A DNA stretch of 64,000 nt, taken from NCBI GenBank assembly GCA_011523545.1, contig WTGN01000022.1, forward strand, positions 25,818 to 89,817, read 5' to 3'. The notes beneath the pieces were generated by a model. That model saw nothing but the letters and a program-made list of their open reading frames with translations. It searched no databases and was not told the origin of the DNA. This document shows positions 51,906 to 60,520 of this stretch, in pieces. The stretch's first letter is position 1. Every line of letters starts with the position of its first letter. The position numbers and the translations under genes were made by a program. This DNA is from Chloroflexota bacterium. Lineage in GTDB: Bacteria; Chloroflexota; Anaerolineae; Aggregatilineales; Phototrophicaceae.

Positions 51906-52828
51906 CAGGCGCGGCCGCGGATGTTGGGGTCGAGGAAATCCCGCAGCCAATCGCCGAGGAAGACGACGCCGAGCACGGTGATGGTGATGGCGATGCCGGG
52001 GAAGGCGGTCATCCACCAGGCGCTGTTGATGTATTGCCGGCCATCGGAGAGCATCAAACCCCAGGTGACAGTCGGTGGCTTGACGCCCAGGCCAAGAAAG
52101 CTGAGCGACGACTCGGCCAGGATGGTCACGCCGACCTGCACCGCCGCCAGCACAATGGCCGAGGCGACAACATTGGGCAGGATGTGCAGCAGCATGACCA
52201 TGGGGCGGCTCTGCCCCAGGGCGTAAGCGGCGATCACATATTCCATCTCCCGCACTTTGAGCACCTCGCCGCGGATGACGCGGGCATAGGTCGTCCAGCC
52301 GGTGAAGCCGAGAATGAGGATGAGCGTTGACAAGCCGGCGCCGACGACGCCCGATATCGCGATGACGAGGATGATGAAGGGGATGGCCAGCAAGCCATCG
52401 ACGATGCGCATGAGGATGCTGTCGACGGGGCCGCCGATGAAGCCGCTGATGAGCCCGTAAATGACGCCGAGTGTGCCGGATATGAGCACGGAAAAAACGC
52501 CAACCAGCACGGAGACGCGGCTGCCCGAGATGATGCGGCTGAGAATGTCGCGGCCGAGTTGATCGGTGCCGAGCGCGAAGGTGTTGCCGTTATTGTCCAC
52601 ATATCCAGGCGGCTCGAAGCGGGCGCGGATGTTCCTGCCCAGCGGATCCTGAGGCGAGATCAGGGGGCCAAAAAAGGCCAATAGCACAACAGCGGCGACG
52701 ATAAAACTGCCGGCCACGCCGACCGGGCTCTTGAACAAGATGGCCAGAAGCCGCAACGGCGCGCTCCGGCGGACGGGCATGTCGGCAGTGGCGACTGTGC
52801 TGCTTTGATGCTTGCTCTTGGCGTCCAT
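51905..52828 (-). CDS. Opp/Dpp-type ABC permease (C subunit), fourth system
   Basis: 307 residues, standard DppC form: SPVGVAGSFIVAAVVLLAFFGPLISP, then FALGTDQLGRDILSRIISG, EAA contact AAYALGQSRPMVMLLHILPN, and VFLGDWLRDFLDPNIRGRA at the end. It has no long periplasmic insert. It starts 9 bp after the B-subunit stop. Confidence 0.94.
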   Translation of the reverse strand: MDAKSKHQSSTVATADMPVRRSAPLRLLAILFKSPVGVAGSFIVAAVVLLAFFGPLISPQDPLGRNIRARFEPPGYVDNNGNTFALGTDQLGRDILSRIISGSRVSVLVGVFSVLISGTLGVIYGLISGFIGGPVDSILMRIVDGLLAIPFIILVIAISGVVGAGLSTLILILGFTGWTTYARVIRGEVLKVREMEYVIAAYALGQSRPMVMLLHILPNVVASAIVLAAVQVGVTILAESSLSFLGLGVKPPTVTWGLMLSDGRQYINSAWWMTAFPGIAITITVLGVVFLGDWLRDFLDPNIRGRA

Positions 52829-52837
52829 CAGCGTCTT

Positions 52838-53755
52838 TTATTGAAACTTGATGCGCGGGTCAAGGATGATGTAAATCACATCTATCGCGTAATTAATAAG
52901 AATGAAGGACAAGGCGAAGAATAACAAACCGGCTTGAACGACTGTATTGTCGCGCACGCTGATCGAGTCGATCATGAGCCGGCCCAGCCCGGGCCAGGAA
53001 AATACGCTTTCGACAACAACCGAGCCACCCAGCAGCCAGCCGAGCTGCAAACCAAATACGGTGACGATTGGGATCAGGGCGTTGCGCAGGGCATGGCGCA
53101 GGATGACGATCTTTTGCTGTAAGCCTTTGCTCCTGGCGGTCCGCACGTAATCCTGGCTGAGCACTTCGAGCATGGCCGAGCGCGTCATGCGGGAGAGGCG
53201 GGCCGCCATGCCGACGCCGAGCGTGGCCGACGGCAGGATGATGGCTTTCGGTTCCAGGGCGCCAAAGGCGGGCAGCATGCGCAAATGAACGGAAAAGATG
53301 ATGATGAGCATGAGGCCGAGCCAGAAGCTGGGCATGGCGGTGCCCAAGGAGGACAGGGACGTGATGATCAGGTCCAGCAGGCTGTTGCGTTTGAGCGCGG
53401 ACAAGATGCCGAGAGGCACGGCGATGGTCAGGCCGATGGCGGCGGAGGCGGCCGCCAGCATCCAGGAGTAGCCCAGGCGTTCAAAGACAAGCTCCATCGC
53501 GGGCCGTTTTGCCAGATATGACTTTCCGAAATCGCCGGTGATGGCCTTGCTGATGAAGGTCAGGTATTGCTCGCCCAGGGGTCGGTCGAAGCCCCAGAAT
53601 TTTCGCATCTGTTCGATTTGCTCTTCGCTGAAGAAGTCGGGCGCGACGACCAGTATCGGGTCGCCACTTAGACGCAGGATGAAGAAGACGACCACGGAGA
53701 CAATGAACATGGTCACGATTAGCTGGATCATTCGGCTGATGAAGAATCCGCGCAT
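52838..53755 (-). CDS. Opp/Dpp-type ABC permease (B subunit), fourth system
   Basis: 305 residues: FFISRMIQLIVTMFIVSVVVFFILRLSGDP, PDFFSEEQIEQMRKFWGFDRPLGEQYLTF, EAA-like contact TARSKGLQQKIVILRHALRNAL, and LDPRIKFQ at the end. The system lacks its own ATPases, as does the third system. Confidence 0.94.
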   Translation of the reverse strand: MRGFFISRMIQLIVTMFIVSVVVFFILRLSGDPILVVAPDFFSEEQIEQMRKFWGFDRPLGEQYLTFISKAITGDFGKSYLAKRPAMELVFERLGYSWMLAAASAAIGLTIAVPLGILSALKRNSLLDLIITSLSSLGTAMPSFWLGLMLIIIFSVHLRMLPAFGALEPKAIILPSATLGVGMAARLSRMTRSAMLEVLSQDYVRTARSKGLQQKIVILRHALRNALIPIVTVFGLQLGWLLGGSVVVESVFSWPGLGRLMIDSISVRDNTVVQAGLLFFALSFILINYAIDVIYIILDPRIKFQ

Positions 53756-53785
53756 GGTTGTGCCAATTCCAAAGCTCTATGTATG

Positions 53786-53860
53786 TACGGGCGAGCCGAC
53801 GGCTCGCCCCTACGCGCCAAGCAAGTTCTCGTTAGGGCGACCCAATGAGCCGCCCCTTCG
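53786..53860. repeat. Two family A hairpins
   Basis: Copies at 53789-53809 (GGGCGAGCC, loop GAC) and 53835-53855 (degenerate), between binding-protein and permease genes. Confidence 0.8.
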
Positions 53861-53877
53861 AACGAATACTGGCGGGC

Positions 53878-55467
53878 TTACATATCATCCGCGAGACGGA
53901 GGTCGCGGAAGATCATCCAGCCGTCTTTGCGTGGCGTGAAGTCGAACTCGGCCGTATTCAACGCCATCACACTTGTGACTTCAAATACGGTGATCGTCTG
54001 GGTGAGGTCAATGTAGAATTCCCACCACTGTTCCCAGAGGTCGAGGCGCTCATCCATATCGATGGTCACCTGGATCGCATCGGCGACGGCATCCCACTCT
54101 TCGTTGCAGACGCTGTAGGCGACCGCATTCCAGTCGCACTGGTAGAAGAGCGGCAGCAAGGCGGGACCACAGCCCAGCGTCGCCAGCATCAGCTCGCGGT
54201 TGTTGCCGCTGCGCTGGACTTCGACCGCAAAGGCGGAGGCGTCGCGCACGGTCAAGTCGACGGTGAAGCCAACTTCCTCAAGCAAGGCGGCCGCCACTTC
54301 GGCGACTTCCTTAGCGCTGCCGCCACGGCCGACTACCGGCGTATCAAGGTGAAGCGTGGGGCCTTCGCCCTCGGCATAACCGGCCGCAGCCAGGTATTCC
54401 TTCGCCAGATCGGGGTCGTACCAGTCGGCGATGATATCGGGATCGGCGTATTTTTCGGCGAAGCCTTCCGGATAGTAGGAGCAAACGCGGGCCAGGCGCG
54501 CCTGAGCGGAGCCGTGCACTTCCGCCAGCAGGTGACGGTCGAGCGCATGGGTGATGGCCTTGCGCACGTTGATATCCAGCGTCGCCGGCTCATAATCGGG
54601 GAAGGTCTCCGGGAAGGCGCCGCTCTCGGTATCGACGCGCGCGTAGTAGTGGTACATGACGTTGGACGATTCGCTGAGCAGGCTGATGCCTTCGGCGGCT
54701 TCCAGGTTTGCGCGGTCAGGCACGGGCACGCCGGCCATCATGTCAATTTGCCCGGCGAGCAGCGCGGCAACCTGCGCCGACGGCTCGGGGATGACCTGGA
54801 AGACGACGCGGTCAACCTCAGGCCGGCCGCTGTGATAATCGTCCCAAGCCTGGAAGACGTAGCGATCGTTCTCGCTGAGCTCAACCAGCGTGTATGGGCC
54901 GGAGCCGACGGGGTTGCGGTTGAATTCTTCCTGGCCAACTTCTTCAAAGTAAGCGGGCGGGATCAACTCACAGCCGTTGTAGCTGACGTCATATTCAAAG
55001 TAGGCATGTGGCTCTTCGGTGGTGATATCGACAGTCAGGTCATCCACGACGATGACTTCCTTGACGAATGCCCATTGCTGATAGAGCGGGATATCGCCGA
55101 TCGGGTGGCGGACGCGGTCGATATTCCACTTGATGGCATTTGCATCAACCGGCTCGCCATTGTGGAAGGTATTGCCTTCGCGCAGGTGGAAGCGCCAGGT
55201 GGTGTCGTCAACGGCTTCCCAACTGTGCGCCGCTTCCGGGTCGTAACCATCGCCATCGGCAGCGCGGCCGATCAGGCAGTCGTAATACAGTCTGAGCATC
55301 CAGTGGGTGGAGCCGTACCAGTGCGAATGGGCATCCATCGGGCGGATGGGCCCGCTATGGGCGAAGACAAATTCGGTCATGTCGTCTTGCGCCGCTGCCG
55401 GAACAACGGCCAGGCCACCAACGAGGGCAACCAGGCTGATGAGCAGAAACAATTTTGCTACTTTCAC
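53878..55467 (-). CDS. Extracellular solute-binding protein family 5 (standard length), fourth system
   Basis: 529 residues from GTG 55467, chosen by an AAGGAG site and a signal peptide (VKVAKLFLLISLVALVGGLAVVPAAAQ). Family features: THWMLRLYYDCLIG, HLREGNTFHNGEPVDANAIKWNIDR, NPVGSGPYTLVELSEND and DINVRKAITHALDRHL. No calcium-like loop is present. Several Cys in pairs (ACSYY, LGCGP, YQCDWN, VCNEE) could form disulfides. Its position inside the M24/OCD/MmgE cluster suggests that it binds the substrate of that pathway. Confidence 0.92.
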   Translation of the reverse strand: MKVAKLFLLISLVALVGGLAVVPAAAQDDMTEFVFAHSGPIRPMDAHSHWYGSTHWMLRLYYDCLIGRAADGDGYDPEAAHSWEAVDDTTWRFHLREGNTFHNGEPVDANAIKWNIDRVRHPIGDIPLYQQWAFVKEVIVVDDLTVDITTEEPHAYFEYDVSYNGCELIPPAYFEEVGQEEFNRNPVGSGPYTLVELSENDRYVFQAWDDYHSGRPEVDRVVFQVIPEPSAQVAALLAGQIDMMAGVPVPDRANLEAAEGISLLSESSNVMYHYYARVDTESGAFPETFPDYEPATLDINVRKAITHALDRHLLAEVHGSAQARLARVCSYYPEGFAEKYADPDIIADWYDPDLAKEYLAAAGYAEGEGPTLHLDTPVVGRGGSAKEVAEVAAALLEEVGFTVDLTVRDASAFAVEVQRSGNNRELMLATLGCGPALLPLFYQCDWNAVAYSVCNEEWDAVADAIQVTIDMDERLDLWEQWWEFYIDLTQTITVFEVTSVMALNTAEFDFTPRKDGWMIFRDLRLADDM

Positions 55468-55581
55468 GGTGTACTCCTTAGTAGGTTTAGGCGAAACGAT
55501 ATTAGCAGATGCTGCGCGAGCGCTTATTGGCAATAGCCACCTCCTTCATGCTCCTTTAATTGTGAACTCTCGCTAAACGTT

Positions 55582-56673
55582 TCACTGTTGGGCGGCATAG
55601 TAAGCGAGTTTGTCCTCATCAATCTCGACGCCCAAACCGGGACCGGGCGGCGGCGGCAGAATCTGGCCTTCAGGTTGGTAAGGCTCGGCCAGGATGGTAT
55701 CGGTCATATCGGAGAAGCCAGCCGGCCATTTGGCGATGGGCGTCGCGGCGGCCAGGTGAGCGGCGGCGGCGGCGATGATATCAAAGTAAGGCGCGACCGA
55801 AATCTCCAGCCCGGCCGCCTCGGCAATAGCCGACATGCGCTGGCATGGCAACAGCCCGCCGTAACGATGGATCTTGTAATGCAAGACATGGGCCGCGCCT
55901 TCCTTCGCGATTTCGTAGACGCTGCGGGGCCCGCCGCCGGTCGATTCGTCGGCTTGCAGCGGCGTCTCCAGCCGCGTCGCCAACTGCGCCATCTCATCCA
56001 GATAACGCACAGGCTGCTCAAAGAGACCGACGCCGCCCAGCCTTTCCAACTGAGTGAGCGCTTGCACCGCATCGCCGAGAGTATACCCCGTATTGCCGTC
56101 AAGTTGAAAGCGAATTTCGTCGCCCACCAGGTCGCGCAGTTGACGATACCAGGTGATGTCCTCATCGACGGTGAAGCCGATCTTGGTCTTGTACCAGGTC
56201 CAGCCGGCTTCGGCGCTGAGCTTTTCGATGCGGGCCGCCATCGCCGCCGGCGCTTCCCGTTCGACGAAGCCATGGCAGACGGCGCCGGGCATGCATTGGC
56301 CGCCGAGCAATTCGTAGACCGGCCGGCCAAGCGCTTTGCCCTTAATGTCCCAACAGGCGAAGTCGATGGCGGTCATGGCGTTGATGGCGGTGCGGTGGGC
56401 TTGAAACATGCGCTGATGCAGGCCTTCGATGTTGAAGGGATCGGCGCCAAGCAGGGCCGGGCGCAGGCGGTCGTCAAGATGATGCTTAACCGTCTCGACC
56501 GAGTCGCCGCCCCAGGCGCCGCCCGCGACCGTCTGGCCGATGCCGGTGACGCCGTCGTCAGTCTCGACCTGCACGACTACGGTATTGGTCGCGGTGGAGA
56601 CCCCGTAAGCGGTTGCCAGGTCGCGGCTGCGGTTGATGTTGACGATGGTGCTGGTGATATTGGTGATTTTCAT
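55582..56673 (-). CDS. Mandelate racemase/muconate lactonizing enzyme family protein
   Basis: 363 residues of the enolase superfamily: YKTKIGFTVDEDI has the catalytic K-x-K, metal ligands are in QLDGNTGY, LFEQPV and QADESTGG, and the second Lys/His region is HYKIHRYGG. The 20s capping loop is YGVSTATNTVVVQVETDDG. Subgroup is uncertain: racemase, epimerase or cycloisomerase. It differs clearly from the enzyme at 39418. A GGAG site precedes ATG 56673. Its neighbours on both sides in the operon point to acid or amino-acid catabolism. Confidence 0.87.
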   Translation of the reverse strand: MKITNITSTIVNINRSRDLATAYGVSTATNTVVVQVETDDGVTGIGQTVAGGAWGGDSVETVKHHLDDRLRPALLGADPFNIEGLHQRMFQAHRTAINAMTAIDFACWDIKGKALGRPVYELLGGQCMPGAVCHGFVEREAPAAMAARIEKLSAEAGWTWYKTKIGFTVDEDITWYRQLRDLVGDEIRFQLDGNTGYTLGDAVQALTQLERLGGVGLFEQPVRYLDEMAQLATRLETPLQADESTGGGPRSVYEIAKEGAAHVLHYKIHRYGGLLPCQRMSAIAEAAGLEISVAPYFDIIAAAAAHLAAATPIAKWPAGFSDMTDTILAEPYQPEGQILPPPPGPGLGVEIDEDKLAYYAAQQ

Positions 56674-56684
56674 TTTCTACTCCG

Positions 56685-56754
56685 GCGGGCGACTCAGCGA
56701 GTCGCCCCTACAGCGCCTTTGGCAGGCGGGCGACATGATATGTCGCCCCTACAA
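56685..56754. repeat. Two family A hairpins
   Basis: Both perfect: 56687-56707 (GGGCGACTC, loop AGC) and 56728-56748 (GGGCGACAT, loop GAT), 41 bp apart. The pair illustrates compensatory stem changes. Confidence 0.88.
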
Positions 56755-56775
56755 TTTCACTCTCAGGCGGGCTGA

Positions 56776-58158
56776 TTATTTCAGCGCCATTTCCGGTTCC
56801 GGAATGGTTAAACGGACGAGCTCGGCGACATCGGCGAGGCGCTCCAATTGCGCACAGCGATCCAGGATACTGGCGATTTGCTCGGGCGGGAGCATGTTGC
56901 CGACCAGGTATCGGAACTTCTCTTCGAATTCAGCGTCGCTGAGCATATTTTCCGGCTCGCCTTTGGCATATTCGACGCGGCCTTTGTACTGCGCCCCGTC
57001 ATCTGTGGCGATGCGAACTTCGCAGCCATTGGTCAGCGGATGGCCGGCCTGGATTTTCTCGTCGAGGCCGACCTTAACCAATTGGCGCAGGCGGCGCTGC
57101 TCGGGTTCGTCATAAGTTTCGATGTCTTCGCGGAACCAGGCGCCGCGCGTCAGGATAACGGAGACGGTGACCGGCAGGCTGAAGCCGGCCTGGCCGACCG
57201 CCTGCGGCTCATAATTGACGCGGAACTCGGGCGTGATCGCTTCGAGATAAGTGTCGACTTCGATAGAGCTGATGGCGTCGAGATCGGGCTGCCCCTGATT
57301 GAGCAGGTCCATGGTAGCGTCAACGCAGGAGTGGACGTGGCGGCAGCCGGCATGTGGTTTGAAGCCGGTGCGCGCCAGCGCCTCGCCATCAAGCGCATCG
57401 AGAAAGGCGCTGTCATAACCGGGCCCGAAAGCGTGGAAATAACCGTATTCGCCATCAAGGGCGCCGGGCGGGCCGCGAAAGCCGAAGTCAGCCAGCTTGG
57501 CGGCGTATATGCCGTTACGGGCGCCATAACCGGCGAGCAGGTCTTTGGTATCGCAGCTGCCGGCATCCCAGACATATTGCTCGGTGCCGCAGGCCATGTC
57601 CATCGCCAGGGCCAGGGCGTTGCTGGTTTTCTCGGCGGACAGGCTCATGGCTTTGGCCGCGGTCGCCGCGCCGCCGAGGCTACCGGCCTGGCTCTTGTGA
57701 TCGAGCCCGCGCTCGCGCTGCCAGCTGTCGACGGCGGAATGAACCAGGTCCATCACATCGTAACCGACCGCCAGGGCCAGTATATACTGCTCGCCGGACA
57801 GGCCAAGCTGTTCGCCCAAGGTGAGCGCGACCGGCACCAGCTGCGAGGCGACATGGCCGGCGGTGCGATGGGAGTCGTCCATGCCCAGGTGCTTGCCCAT
57901 GGTGGCGTTGGCCCAGGCCGCGCCTTCGAGCGTGCTGCGCCGTCCATCGCCGACGATGGTTGCGTCGAGGCCGGGCTGCATCCGCGCCGCGTAATCAGCC
58001 GCCAGCGCGCCCAATTCGGTCTGGTAGCCGCCGAGCATGGTGCCGATGAAATCGAGCGTGACCTGGCGGGCGCGGGTGATGGCCAGGTCGCTGAGGTCTT
58101 CGAAGCGGCGCTTGGCGACAAAATCGCCGATGATTTGCACGGCTGTTGGTTCTTTCAT
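56776..58158 (-). CDS. MmgE/PrpD-family protein (intact paralogue)
   Basis: 460 residues, intact. Motifs: LGMDDSHRTAGHVASQLVPVALTLGE, ACGTEQYVWDAGSCDTKDLLAGYGARNG, PGALDGEYGYFHAF, TGFKPHAGCRHVH. The family includes 2-methylcitrate dehydratase, cis-aconitate decarboxylase and iminodisuccinate epimerase. No prpB/prpC genes are near, so 2-methylcitrate is not especially likely. An AAAGGAG site precedes ATG 58158. It shares long motifs with the broken gene at 48736-50648, so the cluster once had two working copies. Confidence 0.9.
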   Translation of the reverse strand: MKEPTAVQIIGDFVAKRRFEDLSDLAITRARQVTLDFIGTMLGGYQTELGALAADYAARMQPGLDATIVGDGRRSTLEGAAWANATMGKHLGMDDSHRTAGHVASQLVPVALTLGEQLGLSGEQYILALAVGYDVMDLVHSAVDSWQRERGLDHKSQAGSLGGAATAAKAMSLSAEKTSNALALAMDMACGTEQYVWDAGSCDTKDLLAGYGARNGIYAAKLADFGFRGPPGALDGEYGYFHAFGPGYDSAFLDALDGEALARTGFKPHAGCRHVHSCVDATMDLLNQGQPDLDAISSIEVDTYLEAITPEFRVNYEPQAVGQAGFSLPVTVSVILTRGAWFREDIETYDEPEQRRLRQLVKVGLDEKIQAGHPLTNGCEVRIATDDGAQYKGRVEYAKGEPENMLSDAEFEEKFRYLVGNMLPPEQIASILDRCAQLERLADVAELVRLTIPEPEMALK

Positions 58159-58173
58159 AAGAATGCTCCTTTT

Positions 58174-58288
58174 GCGGGCGACTCACCGAGTCGCCCCTAC
58201 ACTTCCCGTTGGTGACGGGCGGGCGACCCGATGGCTCGCCCCTACAATCATGCGTTAGGGCGAGAGGGCCAGCCAAGGCGCGCCCTTA
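58174..58288. repeat. Three family A hairpins
   Basis: 58176-58196 (GGGCGACTC, loop ACC, perfect), 58221-58241 (GGGCGACCC, loop GAT, one mismatch) and a degenerate copy to 58288. Confidence 0.8.
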
Positions 58289-58311
58289 CGGATTCGCCTT
58301 GGGTTGATGCA

Positions 58312-59469
58312 TCAGGCCTCCAGTTGCATGTAGTAGCGGTCGGCGTGATGGGGCGAGAGGCGGACGGCGCCCTCCGGCGTCACCAGGAAATTATCCGAGA
58401 TCAAGAAGCCGCGGTCATTTTCCAGCACGGTGCCCGGATGATAGGAGAGTACCATATTTGGCTTCAAGACGAAATCAGGCGCGCCCATCGAGTTTGGACC
58501 ATCGCTGCCATCGAGGCCGGTGCTGTGGCAGTCGGGCGTATGCTTGCCAGCGACCGGGAAGCCGCGCTCGCTCAGCGCCTTGTCATTGGCGTCGGATATA
58601 TCGCGGAAGGTGGCGCCGGCTTTGGCGGCAGCTGATGATGACTCGACCGCCGCCAGGTAGCCATCCAGCAGGGCCTGCACATCGTCGGGCAGCGGCTCGA
58701 AGGAGAATACGGTCGTCATCTCCAGCCAGTAACCGTAGGGCGATTCGTAGACGATCTCAAAATTGATGATGTCGTCGCTTCCCATGCGCAGGTCTTTGGG
58801 CGTGGGCACGGTGTAGGGCGTGCCATCGATCGCCAGTTTCGTCCGCCCCCAGAACGCGCCGAAGGACTTGATGTAACCCTCGACGGCGGCGCAGACATCC
58901 CAATAGCGGGCGCCGACGGCGGCCACATCTTTGAAGACATCCATGGCGGAATCGAGAATGGCGCCGTTCTGTTGGATGGCTTCGAGCTCGAAGGGCGATT
59001 TGATCTGGCGGATTTCGTTGAAGGCGTCGGTGACCTCGACCATTTCGTAACCGTCGAGGGCGGCGGCGAAGGCCTGATAAGTGCCCAGGCTCATCAGTTT
59101 GCTCATGTTGACCATGCCGATGCGCTTGCTGCCGCTGGCGTATCCCTTGGCGACATCGACGGTGGCGGTGACGATATCGCCCGGCGGGGTGAAGACGCGC
59201 TCGGGCAGGGTTGTTGTTTCGTTGCGGCTCCAGACGGCCTGGTAAGAACTCCAAACATGCAGCCAGGGCTGCGGATCATCGGCGCCGAGGATGGCATAGG
59301 CGACGCCGCCCCACAAATGCGCGTGCGTGATGTAGCGAATGCCGCCCATGCCGCCCGGCATCGCCTGCCCGCTGATGATCAGGGCGTCGAGGTCCATCGC
59401 CTTCATCATGGCTTGCAAGCGCTTGACGCGCCGCGCGGTGTCTCGTTTCAGTGCGTCGTGGGTTAGCAT
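58312..59469 (-). CDS. M24-fold (creatinase/Xaa-Pro peptidase-like) hydrolase without metal ligands
   Basis: 385 residues with an N-terminal creatinase domain (about 10-150) and a pita-bread M24 domain. The positions of the usual five metal ligands read N236 (INFEIV), E250 (GYWLEMT), H315 or nearby (CHSTGLDG), H344 (LSYHPGTVL, where E is usual) and D359 (ISDNFLVT). Metal peptidases have Asp, Asp, His, Glu and Glu, so this is probably a metal-free hydrolase like creatinase or ectoine hydrolase EutD/DoeA. It precedes the MmgE gene in the minus-strand cluster. ATG 59469 was chosen because creatinase-domain similarity begins there; GGAGAG lies upstream. Confidence 0.85.
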   Translation of the reverse strand: MLTHDALKRDTARRVKRLQAMMKAMDLDALIISGQAMPGGMGGIRYITHAHLWGGVAYAILGADDPQPWLHVWSSYQAVWSRNETTTLPERVFTPPGDIVTATVDVAKGYASGSKRIGMVNMSKLMSLGTYQAFAAALDGYEMVEVTDAFNEIRQIKSPFELEAIQQNGAILDSAMDVFKDVAAVGARYWDVCAAVEGYIKSFGAFWGRTKLAIDGTPYTVPTPKDLRMGSDDIINFEIVYESPYGYWLEMTTVFSFEPLPDDVQALLDGYLAAVESSSAAAKAGATFRDISDANDKALSERGFPVAGKHTPDCHSTGLDGSDGPNSMGAPDFVLKPNMVLSYHPGTVLENDRGFLISDNFLVTPEGAVRLSPHHADRYYMQLEA

Positions 59470-59482
59470 AGATTTTCTCTCC

Positions 59483-60514
59483 TTACAATTCGTATGCGTA
59501 TGGTTGATTAAACTTGAATTCTGTCCCGATGCCGCGCTGGACCGCGCGCTGATACAACTGCGCCGCCACTGCCACATCTTCGATGCCGGTTCCGCCGGAG
59601 AGGAACAGCGTCCAGCGGCTGTTGGATTCGCGGGCGGGGACGCGCCCGGCGACGAGGGCGCCCAGGTCACCGACGACATGTGATTTGTCGATAGCGCCAG
59701 CTTCCAGCGGCATGATGATTTCGCCCTCTTCCGCCCAGCCCTGCTTCATCTCGTCGACGAAAACGCGGCTGTTGACGACGGTGCGCTCGTCAATTTCGCG
59801 CACCCAGGGATAGTGCGCGCCCATGGCGTTGATATGCAAGGCTTTGTCGGGCAGGTCGGCGCCGTTGAAGACGGGCACGGGCGAAGTGGTGATAGTGGTG
59901 ACGATATCGGCATCAGCCAGCGCGGCGGCCGGCGACGTGACCGGGACCAGGTCGATGTCGAGCTCGGCGCTCATCCGCTGGCAGAAGGCGCGGCGCTTAT
60001 CGGCATCGCGGCTGTATGCTTGCACGCGCTGGATATCTCTCACCTGCGTCAAGGCATATAGCTGCGAGCGGGCGTGGCGCCCGGTACCGAAGAGCGCGAC
60101 GACTGAGCGGCCCGCCGGCGCCAGATAACGCGTCGCCAGCGCCGAGGCAGCGGCCGTCTTGAGCCAATCGAAATAGAGCACTTCCATGACGGCCGCAAGC
60201 GCGCCGGTATTTGTATCAAAGAGGAACATATAGGTTTCCAGGCCGCCCGGCAAGCCGGCGGTGTAGGCGTTCAAGCCGGCGCCACCAAGCCCGGGCAGGA
60301 GCGCCCCTTTGAATTTGAAGGAAGCTTTGCTGCCGGCCGGCAGATGGCCGCCGCCCCGGCTCTCGGACTCATCGCCGCGTATCCAGAGATTCTCGCGCGG
60401 GAAGGCCGCGCCCGCGCCATTGCCGATTTCGCGGTAGCCGTCTTCCACCGCCGCGATGTATTCCGGCAAGTCCATCAGACCGCGGAGTTCGTGATTGCGC
60501 AAAAAGAGGACCAT
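59483..60514 (-). CDS. Ornithine cyclodeaminase/mu-crystallin family protein, copy 2
   Basis: 343 residues. The NAD(P)-binding motif is ALFGTGRHARSQL; the substrate-Lys region is GGHLPAGSKASFKFKGALLPGLGG; SGGTGIEDVAVAAQLYQRA is the conserved C-terminal segment with Asp. The family includes ornithine cyclodeaminase, ketimine reductases, N-methyl amino-acid dehydrogenases and ectoine-utilisation EutC. It lies 6 bp behind a close paralogue and 13 bp before the M24 gene, so all three are co-transcribed. Confidence 0.9.
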   Translation of the reverse strand: MVLFLRNHELRGLMDLPEYIAAVEDGYREIGNGAGAAFPRENLWIRGDESESRGGGHLPAGSKASFKFKGALLPGLGGAGLNAYTAGLPGGLETYMFLFDTNTGALAAVMEVLYFDWLKTAAASALATRYLAPAGRSVVALFGTGRHARSQLYALTQVRDIQRVQAYSRDADKRRAFCQRMSAELDIDLVPVTSPAAALADADIVTTITTSPVPVFNGADLPDKALHINAMGAHYPWVREIDERTVVNSRVFVDEMKQGWAEEGEIIMPLEAGAIDKSHVVGDLGALVAGRVPARESNSRWTLFLSGGTGIEDVAVAAQLYQRAVQRGIGTEFKFNQPYAYEL

Positions 60515-60520
60515 TAGGCG

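Noticed and set aside
53845..55536. A 563-codon open frame on the plus strand
   Set aside because: It is the antisense shadow of the solute-binding protein gene in GC-rich DNA; it has no recognisable domain, while the minus strand has a signal peptide and family 5 motifs.
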